Positions 35,135 through 43,386 of a DNA stretch of 64,000 bases are shown here, piece after piece (position 1 is the stretch's first letter; every line of letters begins with the position of its first letter). Made by a program: the position numbers and the translations under genes. The notes under the pieces were generated by a model that saw nothing but the letters and a program-made list of their open reading frames with translations, was not told the origin of the DNA and ran no database searches. The DNA is from Sulfuritalea sp. (GTDB taxonomy: Bacteria > Pseudomonadota > Gammaproteobacteria > Burkholderiales > Rhodocyclaceae), in the NCBI GenBank assembly GCA_016716965.1, contig JADJUP010000030.1:192525-256524 (forward strand), given 5' to 3'.

Positions 35135-35302
35135 TCAGTCGTTCTTGCCGCGCACTTGCTCGTAGAACTCGTAGGCCGCCATGGCGAAGCCGACCAGAAT
35201 CACCACTGCCAGAGCGAAATCCTTGAGCTTGACCAGTGGCGGCGCCAGGAACAGCAGCAACATGGCCAGTCCGATCAGGCCGGATATGACTTTGAAATTC
35301 AT
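35135..35302 (-). CDS. small two-helix membrane protein, unknown
   Basis: A 55-residue protein, nearly all membrane: VISGLIGLAMLLLFLAPPLV and FALAVVILVGFAMAAYEFYE, ending in a charged QVRGKND tail. The start at 35302 follows GAGGAAGCG. It sits between the amidase and dehydrogenase genes on the same strand with short gaps, so it is probably part of the operon. I do not recognise a family. Confidence 0.7.
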   Translation of the reverse strand: MNFKVISGLIGLAMLLLFLAPPLVKLKDFALAVVILVGFAMAAYEFYEQVRGKND

Positions 35303-35328
35303 CGCTTCCTCGCTTTCCGCTTTACCAG

Positions 35329-36654
35329 TTATGCCACCGCCGCAACCAGCCAGCGCGCGGTGCGCAACAGCCGGGCATCGTCGCCGACGCGTCCCACCAG
35401 TTGCACGCCCACCGGCAGTCCGTTTCCTGCCTGCAGCAGCGGCAGGCTGATGGCCGGCATGCCGCAAAAAGACCACAGGGTACAGAACATCGGGCTGCCC
35501 GTGGATTCAAGTCCATGCGGTGCAGCGCCGCTGACAGCGGGCGTCAGGATCGCGTCGTAGCGATCGAAGATGTCGTCCAGCGCTTCGGTCACCACCGGAA
35601 TGCGCGCCACCGCCTGCAGGTAATCGACTGCCTTGGTGCTGCGCCCGCGCTCGATCTGCTCGCGCAAAGCGGCGGAGAGCTTGTCCGCACCGCGCTGGTA
35701 GTCGGCGTCGTAGTTCGCGGCAATGTCGGCCTCCATGATCGTCTGGTGCCAGGCTAGCGCATTGGCGGCCGTATCCGGCATCTGGAATTCGCCCACATGC
35801 TGCGCGAGATGTTCGACCAGTTCGCCAAAACCTGCCTGCGCGTCGGCCTCGAGCTGCGGCCACAGCGGCGTCTTGACCAGGGCCAGCCGGGGCGGCAAGG
35901 GAGGGTCTTCGCTACACACAGCCTGCATGGGCAGGCAGGCACGGGGCCGCATGTCAGGTTCGTCCGGATCGTAGGCTGACAGCACCTCGCCCAGCAAGGC
36001 CAAATCTTCGACGCTGCGGGCGAAGCCGCCCGGCTGATCCAGCCGTTCCGACTGGCGCAGGATGCCCTGGCGCGAAATGGTGCCCCGGCTGGGCTTGAAG
36101 CCGAAGACACCGCAATAGGCGGCAGGACGAATCAGCGAACCGTTGGTCTGGGTGCCCAGCGCCAGCGGCACCATGCCGGCCGCCACGGCCGCCGCCGAAC
36201 CGCTCGAAGAACCGCCAGGGGTATGCTCCAGGTTGTGCGGATTGCGCGTCTTGCCCGGAAAATACGTGGCCAGTTCGGTGGTCACCGTCTTGCCCATGAT
36301 GATCGCCCCGGCAGTACGGAGCAGCTCGACCACCTTGGCGTCGTGCCAGGGCGCACGCCCGGCATGCAGGATCGTGCCATCTTCCGTCGGCATGTCGCCG
36401 GTATCGATGATGTCCTTGATGCCTACCGGCACTCCATGCAGCGGACCGAGCGGCTTGCCGCCCGCCCGCCACTGGTCGGCGCGCCTTGCCTGCGCCAGCG
36501 CATGCTGCGGATCGAAATAGGCCCAGGCCTGCACCTCCGGCTCGCGGGCCTCGATCTGCGCGATACAGGCCTGCACCAGATCCTCTGCGCTGAAGTGGCC
36601 GTCCCGGATGCCGCGGGCGGCCTGGCAGGCACCGAGCAGGTTTAATTGTTCCAT
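35329..36654 (-). CDS. amidase (amidase-signature family)
   Basis: A 441-residue hydrolase with the Ser-cisSer-Lys triad. Lys is in GVPVGIKDIIDTGDMPTEDG, and the signature is PGGSSSGSAAAVAAGMVPLA followed by GTQTNGSLIRPAAYCGVFGF. It resembles GatA-fold enzymes that act on free amides rather than the tRNA transamidosome, since no gatB/gatC is nearby. It lies 16 bases downstream of the TRAP large permease gene, so the imported solute may be an amide or be released from one; this is inference. Confidence 0.9.
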   Translation of the reverse strand: MEQLNLLGACQAARGIRDGHFSAEDLVQACIAQIEAREPEVQAWAYFDPQHALAQARRADQWRAGGKPLGPLHGVPVGIKDIIDTGDMPTEDGTILHAGRAPWHDAKVVELLRTAGAIIMGKTVTTELATYFPGKTRNPHNLEHTPGGSSSGSAAAVAAGMVPLALGTQTNGSLIRPAAYCGVFGFKPSRGTISRQGILRQSERLDQPGGFARSVEDLALLGEVLSAYDPDEPDMRPRACLPMQAVCSEDPPLPPRLALVKTPLWPQLEADAQAGFGELVEHLAQHVGEFQMPDTAANALAWHQTIMEADIAANYDADYQRGADKLSAALREQIERGRSTKAVDYLQAVARIPVVTEALDDIFDRYDAILTPAVSGAAPHGLESTGSPMFCTLWSFCGMPAISLPLLQAGNGLPVGVQLVGRVGDDARLLRTARWLVAAVA

Positions 36655-36670
36655 GGTGTTTCCGGGAAAT

Positions 36671-38020
36671 TCAGTTGCCGTAAAGCAGATCCGGCAACCA
36701 GTAAACCAGCTGCGGGAAGATATACACGGCCGCCATGGCGACGAACACCATGCTCAGGAAGGGCAGGCAACCCTTGAAGATGGTTACCAGTTCCACGTGT
36801 TTCGGCGCCACGCCCTTCAGGTAATAAGCGGACATAGCCATCGGCGGAGTGAGGAAGGAAGTCTGCAGGTTGAGCGCGATCAGGATGCCGAAGAACATCG
36901 GATCGACGCCGAAGTGCGGCAGCAGCGGCAGGAAGATGGGTACGAAAATGATGATGATCTCGCTCCACTCCAGCGGCCAGCCGAGGATGAAGATGATCAA
37001 TTGCGACAGGAGCAGGAAGGTGATGGTATTCAGATTCATGCCCAGCACGAAATCCTTGATCAGGCCTTCGCCGCCGAGGTAGGAAAACACCGAGGAGAAG
37101 GTCCAGGAACCGACGAACAGCCAGCAGACCATGGCCGTGGTGCGCGCGGTAAGGAAGACTGCTTCCTTGAGTCTCTCCCAGGTCAGTGCACGATAGGCCG
37201 CAGCCAGAACCACTCCACCCATGGCCCCGATCGCCGCGGCTTCGCTCGGCGTCGCCAGACCGAACAGAATCGCACCAAGCACCGACAGGATGAGGACCGC
37301 GAGCGGCAGGAAGACCTTGGCCAGCAAAAGGAAGACCTGACCCCAACTGATACCCTCATAGGCCTCCTTGGGCAACTTGGGCGCCAGGGAAGGATTGATC
37401 ACGACCCGTGTCACCACATAGGCCATGTACAGGCTGGCCAGCAGGAAACCGGGAAGCAGCGCCGCGGCATAGAGCTTGACTACGGAAATCGCCGAGGTCG
37501 CGCCATAGACGATCAGCATGATCGAGGGCGGAATCAGGATCCCCAGCGTGCCGCCGGCGGCGATCACGCCGGTCGACAGCTTGTGGTCGTAACCGGCCTT
37601 GATCATGGCGGGCAGGGCCAGCAGGCCCATCAGCGTCACCACCGCACCGACGATGCCTGTCGCCGTGGCGAACAGGGCGCAGGTGACCAGGGCCGCGACG
37701 GCCATGGCGCCGGGTACGGCGCGAAAAGCCAGTTGCAGGCTGAGGAACAGGCGATCGAGGATATTCGCCCGCTCGACGATGTAACCCATGAAGAGGAACA
37801 GGGGTATGGCGACCAGCACGTCATTGTTCATGACGCTGAAAGTGTTCTGCGTCAGGAGGTAGAACACCCGGTTGTCAAAGAAGGCCTGATCCGGTGTGAA
37901 ATAGGCGTAAAAACCGAAGCCGACACCCATGGCCATCAGCGTGAAGGCGATGGGAAAACCAAGCAGGATGACGAATATGAACGAACCCAGCATCAGGATC
38001 GCGATTTGTGGATCCGTCAT
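36671..38020 (-). CDS. dctM: TRAP transporter large permease (DctM)
   Basis: A 449-residue, about 12-helix sodium-coupled permease of the tripartite TRAP system. Family segments include LLGFPIAFTLMAMGVGFGFY, PLFLFMGYIVERANILDRLF, VGAVVTLMGLLALPAMIKAG, GVIAAGGTLGILIPPSIMLI and LNLQTSFLTPPMAMSAYYLK. The start overlaps the small-permease stop as ATGA. It works with DctQ and the substrate-binding protein encoded upstream. Confidence 0.94.
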   Translation of the reverse strand: MTDPQIAILMLGSFIFVILLGFPIAFTLMAMGVGFGFYAYFTPDQAFFDNRVFYLLTQNTFSVMNNDVLVAIPLFLFMGYIVERANILDRLFLSLQLAFRAVPGAMAVAALVTCALFATATGIVGAVVTLMGLLALPAMIKAGYDHKLSTGVIAAGGTLGILIPPSIMLIVYGATSAISVVKLYAAALLPGFLLASLYMAYVVTRVVINPSLAPKLPKEAYEGISWGQVFLLLAKVFLPLAVLILSVLGAILFGLATPSEAAAIGAMGGVVLAAAYRALTWERLKEAVFLTARTTAMVCWLFVGSWTFSSVFSYLGGEGLIKDFVLGMNLNTITFLLLSQLIIFILGWPLEWSEIIIIFVPIFLPLLPHFGVDPMFFGILIALNLQTSFLTPPMAMSAYYLKGVAPKHVELVTIFKGCLPFLSMVFVAMAAVYIFPQLVYWLPDLLYGN

Positions 38021-38631
38021 TTGGCTTCTCCGCTCAGGGCCGCTATCTTGTTCATGCGCGCCTCTTCTTCCGCCTGCTTCAAAATAGACAACTCCATTTC
38101 CTCTACGTCATGCAGCCTCTCCGGCCAGGCGCCTGTTCTGATGCAGACAACGCAACGCAGCATTTCGGCAATGCCCTGCAAGGCCAGCATGGCGCCGGCC
38201 GCCGGAATGATCATTTTGAGCTGCCAGATGGGCACGCCGACCGGACTGTTCACGCTGACCTCGCCGATGCGCATCGATTCCGTGCCGTAACTCCAGCCCG
38301 AGTACATCAGGGCGATCACGCCCGGGAAGAAAAAGATAACGTAGAGCACCAGTTCCAGGCTGCCCTGGACACGCGGCGGCATCAACCGGTAAAAGACATC
38401 CCCGCGCACATGGGCACCGCGCGACAGCGCATAGGCTCCTGACATAAGGAACAGGCCGCCGTAGAGGATGAAGCTCATGTCGAACGCCCAACTGGTCGGG
38501 TCGTTCAGCACGTAGCGGACGAAAACTTCGTAGGTAGTACCCACCGTCAGTACGACGATGCACCAGGCGAAAGCATGTCCGACCGATTTCGACAACTGAT
38601 CGATGCCATGCAGCAGCGATTGAATTGACAT
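38017..38631 (-). CDS. dctQ: TRAP transporter small permease (DctQ)
   Basis: A 204-residue, four-helix membrane protein. Motifs: HAFAWCIVVLTVGTTYEVFV, RYVLNDPTSWAFDMSFILYG (the family's W-x-x-E/D region), AYALSRGAHVRGDVFY and a C-terminal charged tail. It is a partner of DctM. The gap of 94 bases to the binding-protein gene may hold a processing or ribosome site but no clear terminator. Confidence 0.92.
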   Translation of the reverse strand: MSIQSLLHGIDQLSKSVGHAFAWCIVVLTVGTTYEVFVRYVLNDPTSWAFDMSFILYGGLFLMSGAYALSRGAHVRGDVFYRLMPPRVQGSLELVLYVIFFFPGVIALMYSGWSYGTESMRIGEVSVNSPVGVPIWQLKMIIPAAGAMLALQGIAEMLRCVVCIRTGAWPERLHDVEEMELSILKQAEEEARMNKIAALSGEAK

Positions 38632-38725
38632 AAGCAGTATCCGCGCTTTAGGAAAAACCGGCGGGAAGGCCTGGGCATTCCCGCCGTGGTTTATGCAGCC
38701 TCAAGCATTTACCGGTCGCAAGGAC

Positions 38726-39871
38726 TCAGAAGCCGAGTTTGCCGTGGATGTGCTCGTAAGCCGCCTTGTAGTCGGCGTTGTTGAAAAAGTTGTAGTAGCC
38801 GACCCGCTTGCCCCATGCCAACTGCGATTCCCACACCTTCTTGAAGAAGGGATCTTCGGCCGTGAGCTTGGCGACGATCTTGTCCCAGGCCTTGATCTGC
38901 GCGTCGAAAACGCTCTGCGGCGTGCGTATGACGTTGACCTTTTCCTTGCTCTTCAGCTCGGCCAGATCCCTGGAGTAATTGTCCATCGCCGTGGCGTAAT
39001 TGGAGGTGGACGCCGCTTCCGCAGCATAGGCCAGTATCGCCTGCAAGTCCTTGGGCAGCGCGTTGTACTTCTTTTTGTTGAACAGGATCTCGAAGAATTC
39101 CATGGCCTGGTGATAGCTGCCCATCATGTAGTTCTTGGCCACGTCCTGGGCGCCGAAGCGGCGGTCGGAGGTCGGGTTGTTGAACTCGAAGGCGTCGATC
39201 ACGCCGCGCTCCATGGCGGGGACGATTTCGCCACCGGGCAACTGCGTCACTTTCATGCCCATTTCCTGCATCAGGTCGGCCGCCAGTCCCACGGTGCGGT
39301 ACTTGAAGCCCTTCAGTTCCGCCGCCGACTTGATCGGCTTCTTGAACCAGCCCAGCGGCTGGGTCGGCATCGGCATGGCGAAAAAGCCGACCACGTCGAG
39401 GTTGAGCTTTTGCATCAGCTCGTTGTAGAAGGGCATGCCCTCCTTGTGGATCCAGGCCAGATTCTGGTTGGCGTCGCAGCCGGTGATCGGGCCGGAGCCA
39501 AACATCGAGGCGACCTTGCTCTTGCCATACCAATACACGGCAACGCCGTGGGCCGCATCGATCACGCCCTTGGAGGTCGCATCCATCACCTCGAAAGGCT
39601 TGACCACCGATCCGGCGACCAGGTAGTCGATGCGCAGGCGGCCACCGGCCATTTCATTGACGCGCTTTACATACTCCTCGGCCATCTCATTGAAGATGTC
39701 CTTGGCGCCCCAGGCGCCCTGCATCTTTAGAACGATCGGCGATTGCGCCACCGAGATCATCGGGAAACCGGCTATTGCTGCACCGGCGGTGCCCGCCGCA
39801 GCGCCGGTCAGAAATTTGCGGCGCGACGCTTGCGGCTGAGCAGTTTGGGTTGTTTCTTTGGAATCCAGCAT
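38726..39871 (-). CDS. dctP: TRAP transporter substrate-binding protein (DctP), Tat-exported
   Basis: A 381-residue periplasmic binding protein. The N-terminus has a twin-arginine signal (SRRKFLTGAAAGTAGAAIAG). The mature protein shows the DctP pattern: VVKPFEVMDATSKGVIDAAH, GWFKKPIKSAAELKGFKYRT, GGEIVPAMERGVIDAFEFNN and SYHQAMEFFEILFNKKKYNA. It is close to the 2-oxo-acid or monocarboxylate-type (TakP-like) branch by the Tat leader and EFNNP motif. The start at 39871 follows GAGGAGAAG; the ATG 18 bases upstream lacks that spacing. Confidence 0.92.
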   Translation of the reverse strand: MLDSKETTQTAQPQASRRKFLTGAAAGTAGAAIAGFPMISVAQSPIVLKMQGAWGAKDIFNEMAEEYVKRVNEMAGGRLRIDYLVAGSVVKPFEVMDATSKGVIDAAHGVAVYWYGKSKVASMFGSGPITGCDANQNLAWIHKEGMPFYNELMQKLNLDVVGFFAMPMPTQPLGWFKKPIKSAAELKGFKYRTVGLAADLMQEMGMKVTQLPGGEIVPAMERGVIDAFEFNNPTSDRRFGAQDVAKNYMMGSYHQAMEFFEILFNKKKYNALPKDLQAILAYAAEAASTSNYATAMDNYSRDLAELKSKEKVNVIRTPQSVFDAQIKAWDKIVAKLTAEDPFFKKVWESQLAWGKRVGYYNFFNNADYKAAYEHIHGKLGF

Positions 39872-39967
39872 TGTCTTCTCCTCGATCAATATTTGTCTGT
39901 AGAACCCGAGTCTGAGTTCCTGAGTCCGTTCACGACAAGGACGGCACGACTTTACCAGAGTTTGAAT

Positions 39968-39978
39968 TTGTCTGACAA
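39968..39978 (+). promoter_or_regulatory. putative FadR/GntR-type operator
   Basis: TTGTCTGACAA is a perfect 11-base palindrome (TTGTC-T-GACAA), 22 bases before the regulator start and between the divergent TRAP operon and regulator. A second TTGTCTG lies at about 39,893. It fits the T-x-GT-x-AC-x-A form bound by FadR-subfamily regulators. Confidence 0.55.
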
Positions 39979-39999
39979 TAGGACAACAGAAAGGAAACG

Positions 40000-40785
40000 A
40001 TGATCATGCCGGCAGCCTTGCCCAGAACCGAACTTGGAAGCGAACTGAGCCGCATCGCGCGGCCCTTGCGGCTTTCCGAAGAGGTTTCCGGGGATTTGCA
40101 GCGACGCATTGCGCGCGGCGAGCTGCAGCCGGGCGATCGACTGCCCACCGAAAAAGCCCTTGGTGAAGCCTTCGGCGTCAGCCGCGCCGTGGTGCGCGAG
40201 GCGATTGCACGACTGAAAGCCGACGGACTCATCGAAACCCGGCAGGGTTCTGGCGCTTTCGTCGTGGAGGTACCGAAATCCATCAACCTGCGATTTTGGA
40301 AAAGCGAAGGTCCCGAGCTCGAGGAGTTGCGCGACATCTTCGAACTGCGCGCGATGGTCGAAGGTGCGGTCGCCGAACTCGCCGCCCAACGCCGCGACGA
40401 CGACGACCTGCGCGCGATGACCGAGCACCTGAAGGCGATGGACGATGCCATGGAAAATGGCGTCGATGGAACCGAAGCCGACGACGATTTCCACATCGCA
40501 ATGGCCAAGGCCACACACAACTCCTACATTCGCCGCCTGGTCGAGTTCCTCGGCCAGCATTTTTCCGATTCACGGCAACTGGCCTGGCACGATACGAATC
40601 TCAAGCTCAAGCTGCCCCAAGCATCGCAACGCGAGCATCGCGCCCTGCTGGATGCGATTGCGCAGGGCGACGCGGAAGCCGCCCGCCGCCGTGCGCTCGA
40701 ACACCTGCGCGGCGCTGCCGGCCGCCTGGGCATTTCTCTGGCACTCGATCTCGACCGGAAACGCCTGCGGCGGCGCAAACCCTGA
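40000..40785 (+). CDS. FadR-subfamily (FCD) GntR regulator
   Basis: A 261-residue regulator. The N-terminal winged helix (about 25-95) shows VSGDLQRRIARGELQPGDRL PTEKALGEAF and VSRAVVREAIARLKADGLIE, then RQGSGAFVVE. The C-terminal FCD domain has the metal/ligand helix set RAMVEGAVAELAA, DDDFHIAMAKATHNSY and QREHRALLDAIAQGD. It is divergent from the TRAP/amidase operon with a palindrome between them, so it most likely represses that operon in response to a carboxylate. AAAGGAAACG precedes the start. Confidence 0.9.
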   Translation: MIMPAALPRTELGSELSRIARPLRLSEEVSGDLQRRIARGELQPGDRLPTEKALGEAFGVSRAVVREAIARLKADGLIETRQGSGAFVVEVPKSINLRFWKSEGPELEELRDIFELRAMVEGAVAELAAQRRDDDDLRAMTEHLKAMDDAMENGVDGTEADDDFHIAMAKATHNSYIRRLVEFLGQHFSDSRQLAWHDTNLKLKLPQASQREHRALLDAIAQGDAEAARRRALEHLRGAAGRLGISLALDLDRKRLRRRKP

Positions 40786-40838
40786 GCAGCCGATAAAATT
40801 CAAGCTGTCTTTACGGCCGCGCCCACGGAAACAAACCC

Positions 40839-41552
40839 ATGCTCGACATCACTACCGCCACGTTCTGGATCGCCGTCGCCCAGATCATCCTGATCGACAT
40901 CCTGCTTGGCGGTGACAACGCCGTCGTCATCGCGCTGGCCTGCCGCAAGCTGCCCGACGAACAGCGCAAGAAAGGCATCTTCTGGGGTGTGGTCGGTGCC
41001 ATCGGCCTGCGCATCGTGCTGATTTTCTTCGCCCTGCAGCTCCTCGCGATTCCGTGGCTCAAGATCATCGGCGCCCTGCTCCTGTTCTGGATCGGGGTCA
41101 AGCTGCTGCTGCCCGAGGATGACGGGCACGGAGACGTTGCCGCATCCACCACGCTGGCCGGAGCGATCAAGACCATCATCGTCGCCGATGCGGTGATGAG
41201 CCTGGACAATGTCATTGCCGTTGCCGGCGCCGCCAACGGCAGCATGCTGCTGGTGGTGTTCGGCATCCTCGTCTCCATCCCCATCGTGGTCTGGGGCAGC
41301 CAGCTGGTACTGAAACTTATGGATCGCTATCCGATCGTGATCACCGCAGGAGGTGCCCTGCTCGGCTGGATCGGTGGCGGCATGATCGTCGGCGACCCTG
41401 CGCTGCCGCCCGACCTGCTGGCCGGCATTCCCTACGCCAAGACGCTTGCCGCGATCGCCGGCGCGGTGCTGGTCATCGTCACCGGCAAATGGCTGGCGAT
41501 GCGCGCCGCGCCGCCTGCCTCCATCGAAATCACCGACTCATCGAAAGGCTGA
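40839..41552 (+). CDS. TerC/YjbE-family integral membrane protein
   Basis: A 237-residue, seven-helix membrane protein. Signature: IILIDILLGGDNAVVIALAC, and the second Asp motif AIKTIIVADAVMSLDNVIAV. These paired acidic GGDNA and MSLDN motifs define TerC/Alx-type metal (often manganese) transporters. It lies only 53 bases after the regulator gene and directly upstream of uspA. There is no room for a yybP-ykoY manganese riboswitch in the short upstream gap. Confidence 0.9.
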   Translation: MLDITTATFWIAVAQIILIDILLGGDNAVVIALACRKLPDEQRKKGIFWGVVGAIGLRIVLIFFALQLLAIPWLKIIGALLLFWIGVKLLLPEDDGHGDVAASTTLAGAIKTIIVADAVMSLDNVIAVAGAANGSMLLVVFGILVSIPIVVWGSQLVLKLMDRYPIVITAGGALLGWIGGGMIVGDPALPPDLLAGIPYAKTLAAIAGAVLVIVTGKWLAMRAAPPASIEITDSSKG

Positions 41553-41554
41553 AA

Positions 41555-41983
41555 ATGACGCAGAACTGGCTGGTGCCCATCGACGGTTCCGAAGTCGCAC
41601 TGAAATCGGTGGCATGGATAATCGACCACCTCGCCGACTGGCGCGACGCTCCGCAAATCCAGCTGATCAACGTGCAGCCGCTGCTGCCCAATGACATCGG
41701 CCGCTTCATCAATGCCGACACGATTCGCGAGTTCCACCTTGAATCCGGCATGAAGGCGCTTGCCGCCTCGCGTGACAAGCTGGTCGCAGCCGGCGTCACG
41801 CCGGAACTGCACGTGATGGTAGGCGAGGCCGCGACGACCATCACCGAATTTGCCGAGAGCCGCGGCTGCAGCCAGATCGTGCTCGGCACCCGCGGCCACA
41901 GCGGCCTGACCGGCACGCTGCTCGGGTCGGTGGCGATGAAGGTGGTACATCTGTCCAAGTCGCCGGTGCTGCTGGTGCGCTGA
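41555..41983 (+). CDS. universal stress protein UspA family
   Basis: A 142-residue single Usp domain with the ATP-binding signature intact: WLVPIDGSEVALKSVAWII at the N-terminus, then IVLGTRGHSGLTGTLLGSVA and VVHLSKSPVLLVR. It starts two bases after the terC stop (GGCTGAAAATG), so the two are co-transcribed. A dispersed-repeat copy begins immediately after the stop codon. The cellular role is stress adaptation by family knowledge; the specific function is unknown. Confidence 0.9.
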   Translation: MTQNWLVPIDGSEVALKSVAWIIDHLADWRDAPQIQLINVQPLLPNDIGRFINADTIREFHLESGMKALAASRDKLVAAGVTPELHVMVGEAATTITEFAESRGCSQIVLGTRGHSGLTGTLLGSVAMKVVHLSKSPVLLVR

Positions 41984-42010
41984 ATCGCCGTCTCGCCGGC
42001 GCCGACTTTC
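41984..42010 (-). repeat. dispersed 25-bp repeat, copy 7 (after uspA stop)
   Basis: Minus strand GAAAGTCGGCGCCGGCGAGA then CGGCGAT: full-length, intergenic, directly abutting the uspA stop codon. Confidence 0.75.
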
Positions 42011-42020
42011 ATTTTTCCTG

Positions 42021-42078
42021 AGTCGCCGCAGGCGGCCCAACTTAGTCACCCCCTTTCGCGGAAAGGGGGCCGGGGGGA
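42021..42078 (+). repeat. REP-like double-hairpin element, copy A
   Basis: A small stem (CGCCGC/GCGGC at 42,024-42,035) is followed by a perfect 9-bp stem CCCCCTTTC-GCG-GAAAGGGGG (42,049-42,069) and a further G-run. The same architecture recurs in rnpB and at 47,633. It may also end uspA transcription. Confidence 0.6.
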
Positions 42079-42095
42079 TAGTCCATCTCAAAAGT

Positions 42096-42130
42096 ACTTC
42101 CCACCACTGCGCAGAGCGGTGGTGGGAAGT
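42096..42130 (-). terminator. rnpB terminator hairpin
   Basis: Perfect 12-bp inverted repeat ACTTCCCACCAC / GTGGTGGGAAGT (42,096-42,107 and 42,119-42,130). On the minus strand it is followed by ACTTTTGAG. Its 5' arm overlaps the 3' strand of RNase P helix P1. Confidence 0.7.
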
Positions 42131-42546
42131 CCGCCGATAAGCCGGGTTCTGTCGTGGGCAACCATTCCTCTGGGACCGCCGTTGCCGACGGCCTCTAGCA
42201 GCCTACCCGGGAGCAACGCGGGCCGCGCCAATGCTCCCCTATTTGGCCTTGCCCCGAATGAGGTTTGCCATGCCGTCCGTGTTACCACGTCCGCGGTGGG
42301 CTCTTACCCCACCATTTCACCCTTGCCGGCCCTCTCCCCTCCCTCTTCAGGAGGGGGACTTTGCCGCCTTGCGGCGTCAAAGTCAGGCTTAGGCGGTATC
42401 TTTCTGTTGCACTGTCTGTCGCCTTGGGTCCGGCGGCTTGCACCGCCCGACTTATAGCGCCCGGCCGTTAGCCGGCATTCCGCCCTGTGGGGCCCGGACT
42501 TTCCTCCAACCACTTGCGTGATCAGCGGTTGCCTGGCGAACTTCCC
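42124..42546 (-). ncRNA. rnpB: RNase P RNA, bacterial type A
   Basis: Catalytic RNA that matures tRNA 5' ends; about 423 nt. On the minus strand the universal blocks are present: GGAGGAAAGTCCGGGC near the 5' end, GACAGTGCAACAGAAAGATA, GGGTAAGAGCCCACCGCG, GCAAGGCCAAATAGGGGAGC, CCCGGGTAGGCTGCTAGAGG, and the 3' block CCACGACAGAACCCGGCTTA then TCGG. Ends were set by helix P1: GGGAAGTTCGCC (42,546-42,535) pairs with GGCGGACTTCCC (42,135-42,124). The P12 arm is enlarged by a REP-like double hairpin (about 42,331-42,385). The 5' end overlaps the last 25 bases of the DUF3025 gene. Confidence 0.95.
42331..42385 (-). repeat. REP-like double-hairpin element, copy B, inside rnpB
   Basis: Minus strand: GACTTTGACGCC-GCAA-GGCGGCAAAGTC stem, then CCCCCTCC-TGAAGA-GGGAGGGG stem and a further G-run. 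Same order and spacing as copies A and C. It sits in the P12 position of the RNA, a region tolerant of length change. Confidence 0.6.
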
Positions 42547-43376
42547 GGGCGCATTGTACGCGGCGGGCGGAACTGCCGCGTGTCGGCGTAGTAATCCGGC
42601 TGCTCGTTGTCGCTGGTGGCGCCGGGGATTCCGAGCAAGGGCAATGGCTGCCAGTCGCCCGGTGAGAATTCACCGGTGTCGAACAGCTCCGCCAGGCGCG
42701 CATCCAGTTGATCGAGCGACCTCGCCGGCGGCAAGTCCAGCCACGCCGAACCGACGTCGACGAACAGCGCCTTGCCGCAAAGGCCGACGAAAGGCGCGGC
42801 GAGGGCGTCGTGGCTGGCGTGGCCGAAGACAATGAAGCGCGTCGTGCGCAGCAATTCTGCGCGTCGTACGGCAAAGACTTCACGCCAACGGTGGGCGCGC
42901 AGCTCCTGCCACAACTCCGGCGACGTGCCGGCGATGATCACCCCGCATTCGTCAAACTGGGTCAGAGCGTCGCGCAACGAACCGCGGGCCGCGTTTCCGG
43001 CCTGTCGTGCCGCGACCAGCGCCGCATGATGGCGCCGGTTCATTGCCGCCTTGCTGCGCGGAAAGGCGAGCCAGATCAGCGCGTTGAACAGGTCATGCCG
43101 GTTGCCGGCGCGGGTAGCTACCTCGCCGCAGCGCCAGGCGCGCTCTTCGTAGCCCGCATCATCCGCGGGCGATACGACGAAGCGCAGCGGCGCTCCGGCC
43201 CCGGTAACGAGGCCGCGCGCGGAAGCGAATGCATTCAGTGCATCGAGGTCGGGAACACCGCCCGCCAGCCACGGTGCAAGAAATGCCGACAGCGGATGCA
43301 AGGCGGGAAAGGTATGCAACGGGGTAAGGGTGCCAGCCGTTGGTTCCATGGTATCCCCTTGCGGGACGGCGCTCAC
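42522..43376 (-). CDS. DUF3025 family protein
   Basis: A 284-residue protein (275 if translation starts at 43,349). It shows the DUF3025 core RHDLFNALIWLAFPRSKAAM NRRHH, RDALTQFDECGVIIAG, FIVFGHASHDALAAPFVG and GDWQPLPLLGIPGATSDNEQ PDYYADTRQFRP. No catalytic role is established for the family, though conserved His/Asp/Glu suggest a possible hydrolase. The position directly upstream of rnpB, overlapping its 5' end by about 25 bases, means the rnpB promoter must lie inside this gene. It is followed closely by pyrC upstream on the same strand. Confidence 0.85.
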   Translation of the reverse strand: MSAVPQGDTMEPTAGTLTPLHTFPALHPLSAFLAPWLAGGVPDLDALNAFASARGLVTGAGAPLRFVVSPADDAGYEERAWRCGEVATRAGNRHDLFNALIWLAFPRSKAAMNRRHHAALVAARQAGNAARGSLRDALTQFDECGVIIAGTSPELWQELRAHRWREVFAVRRAELLRTTRFIVFGHASHDALAAPFVGLCGKALFVDVGSAWLDLPPARSLDQLDARLAELFDTGEFSPGDWQPLPLLGIPGATSDNEQPDYYADTRQFRPPRTMRPGSSPGNR

Positions 43377-43386
43377 GCCGCAGCGA

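Noticed and set aside
40786..40838. yybP-ykoY-type manganese riboswitch before the TerC gene
   Set aside because: Only 53 bases separate terC from the regulator gene, and none of the conserved riboswitch elements are visible.
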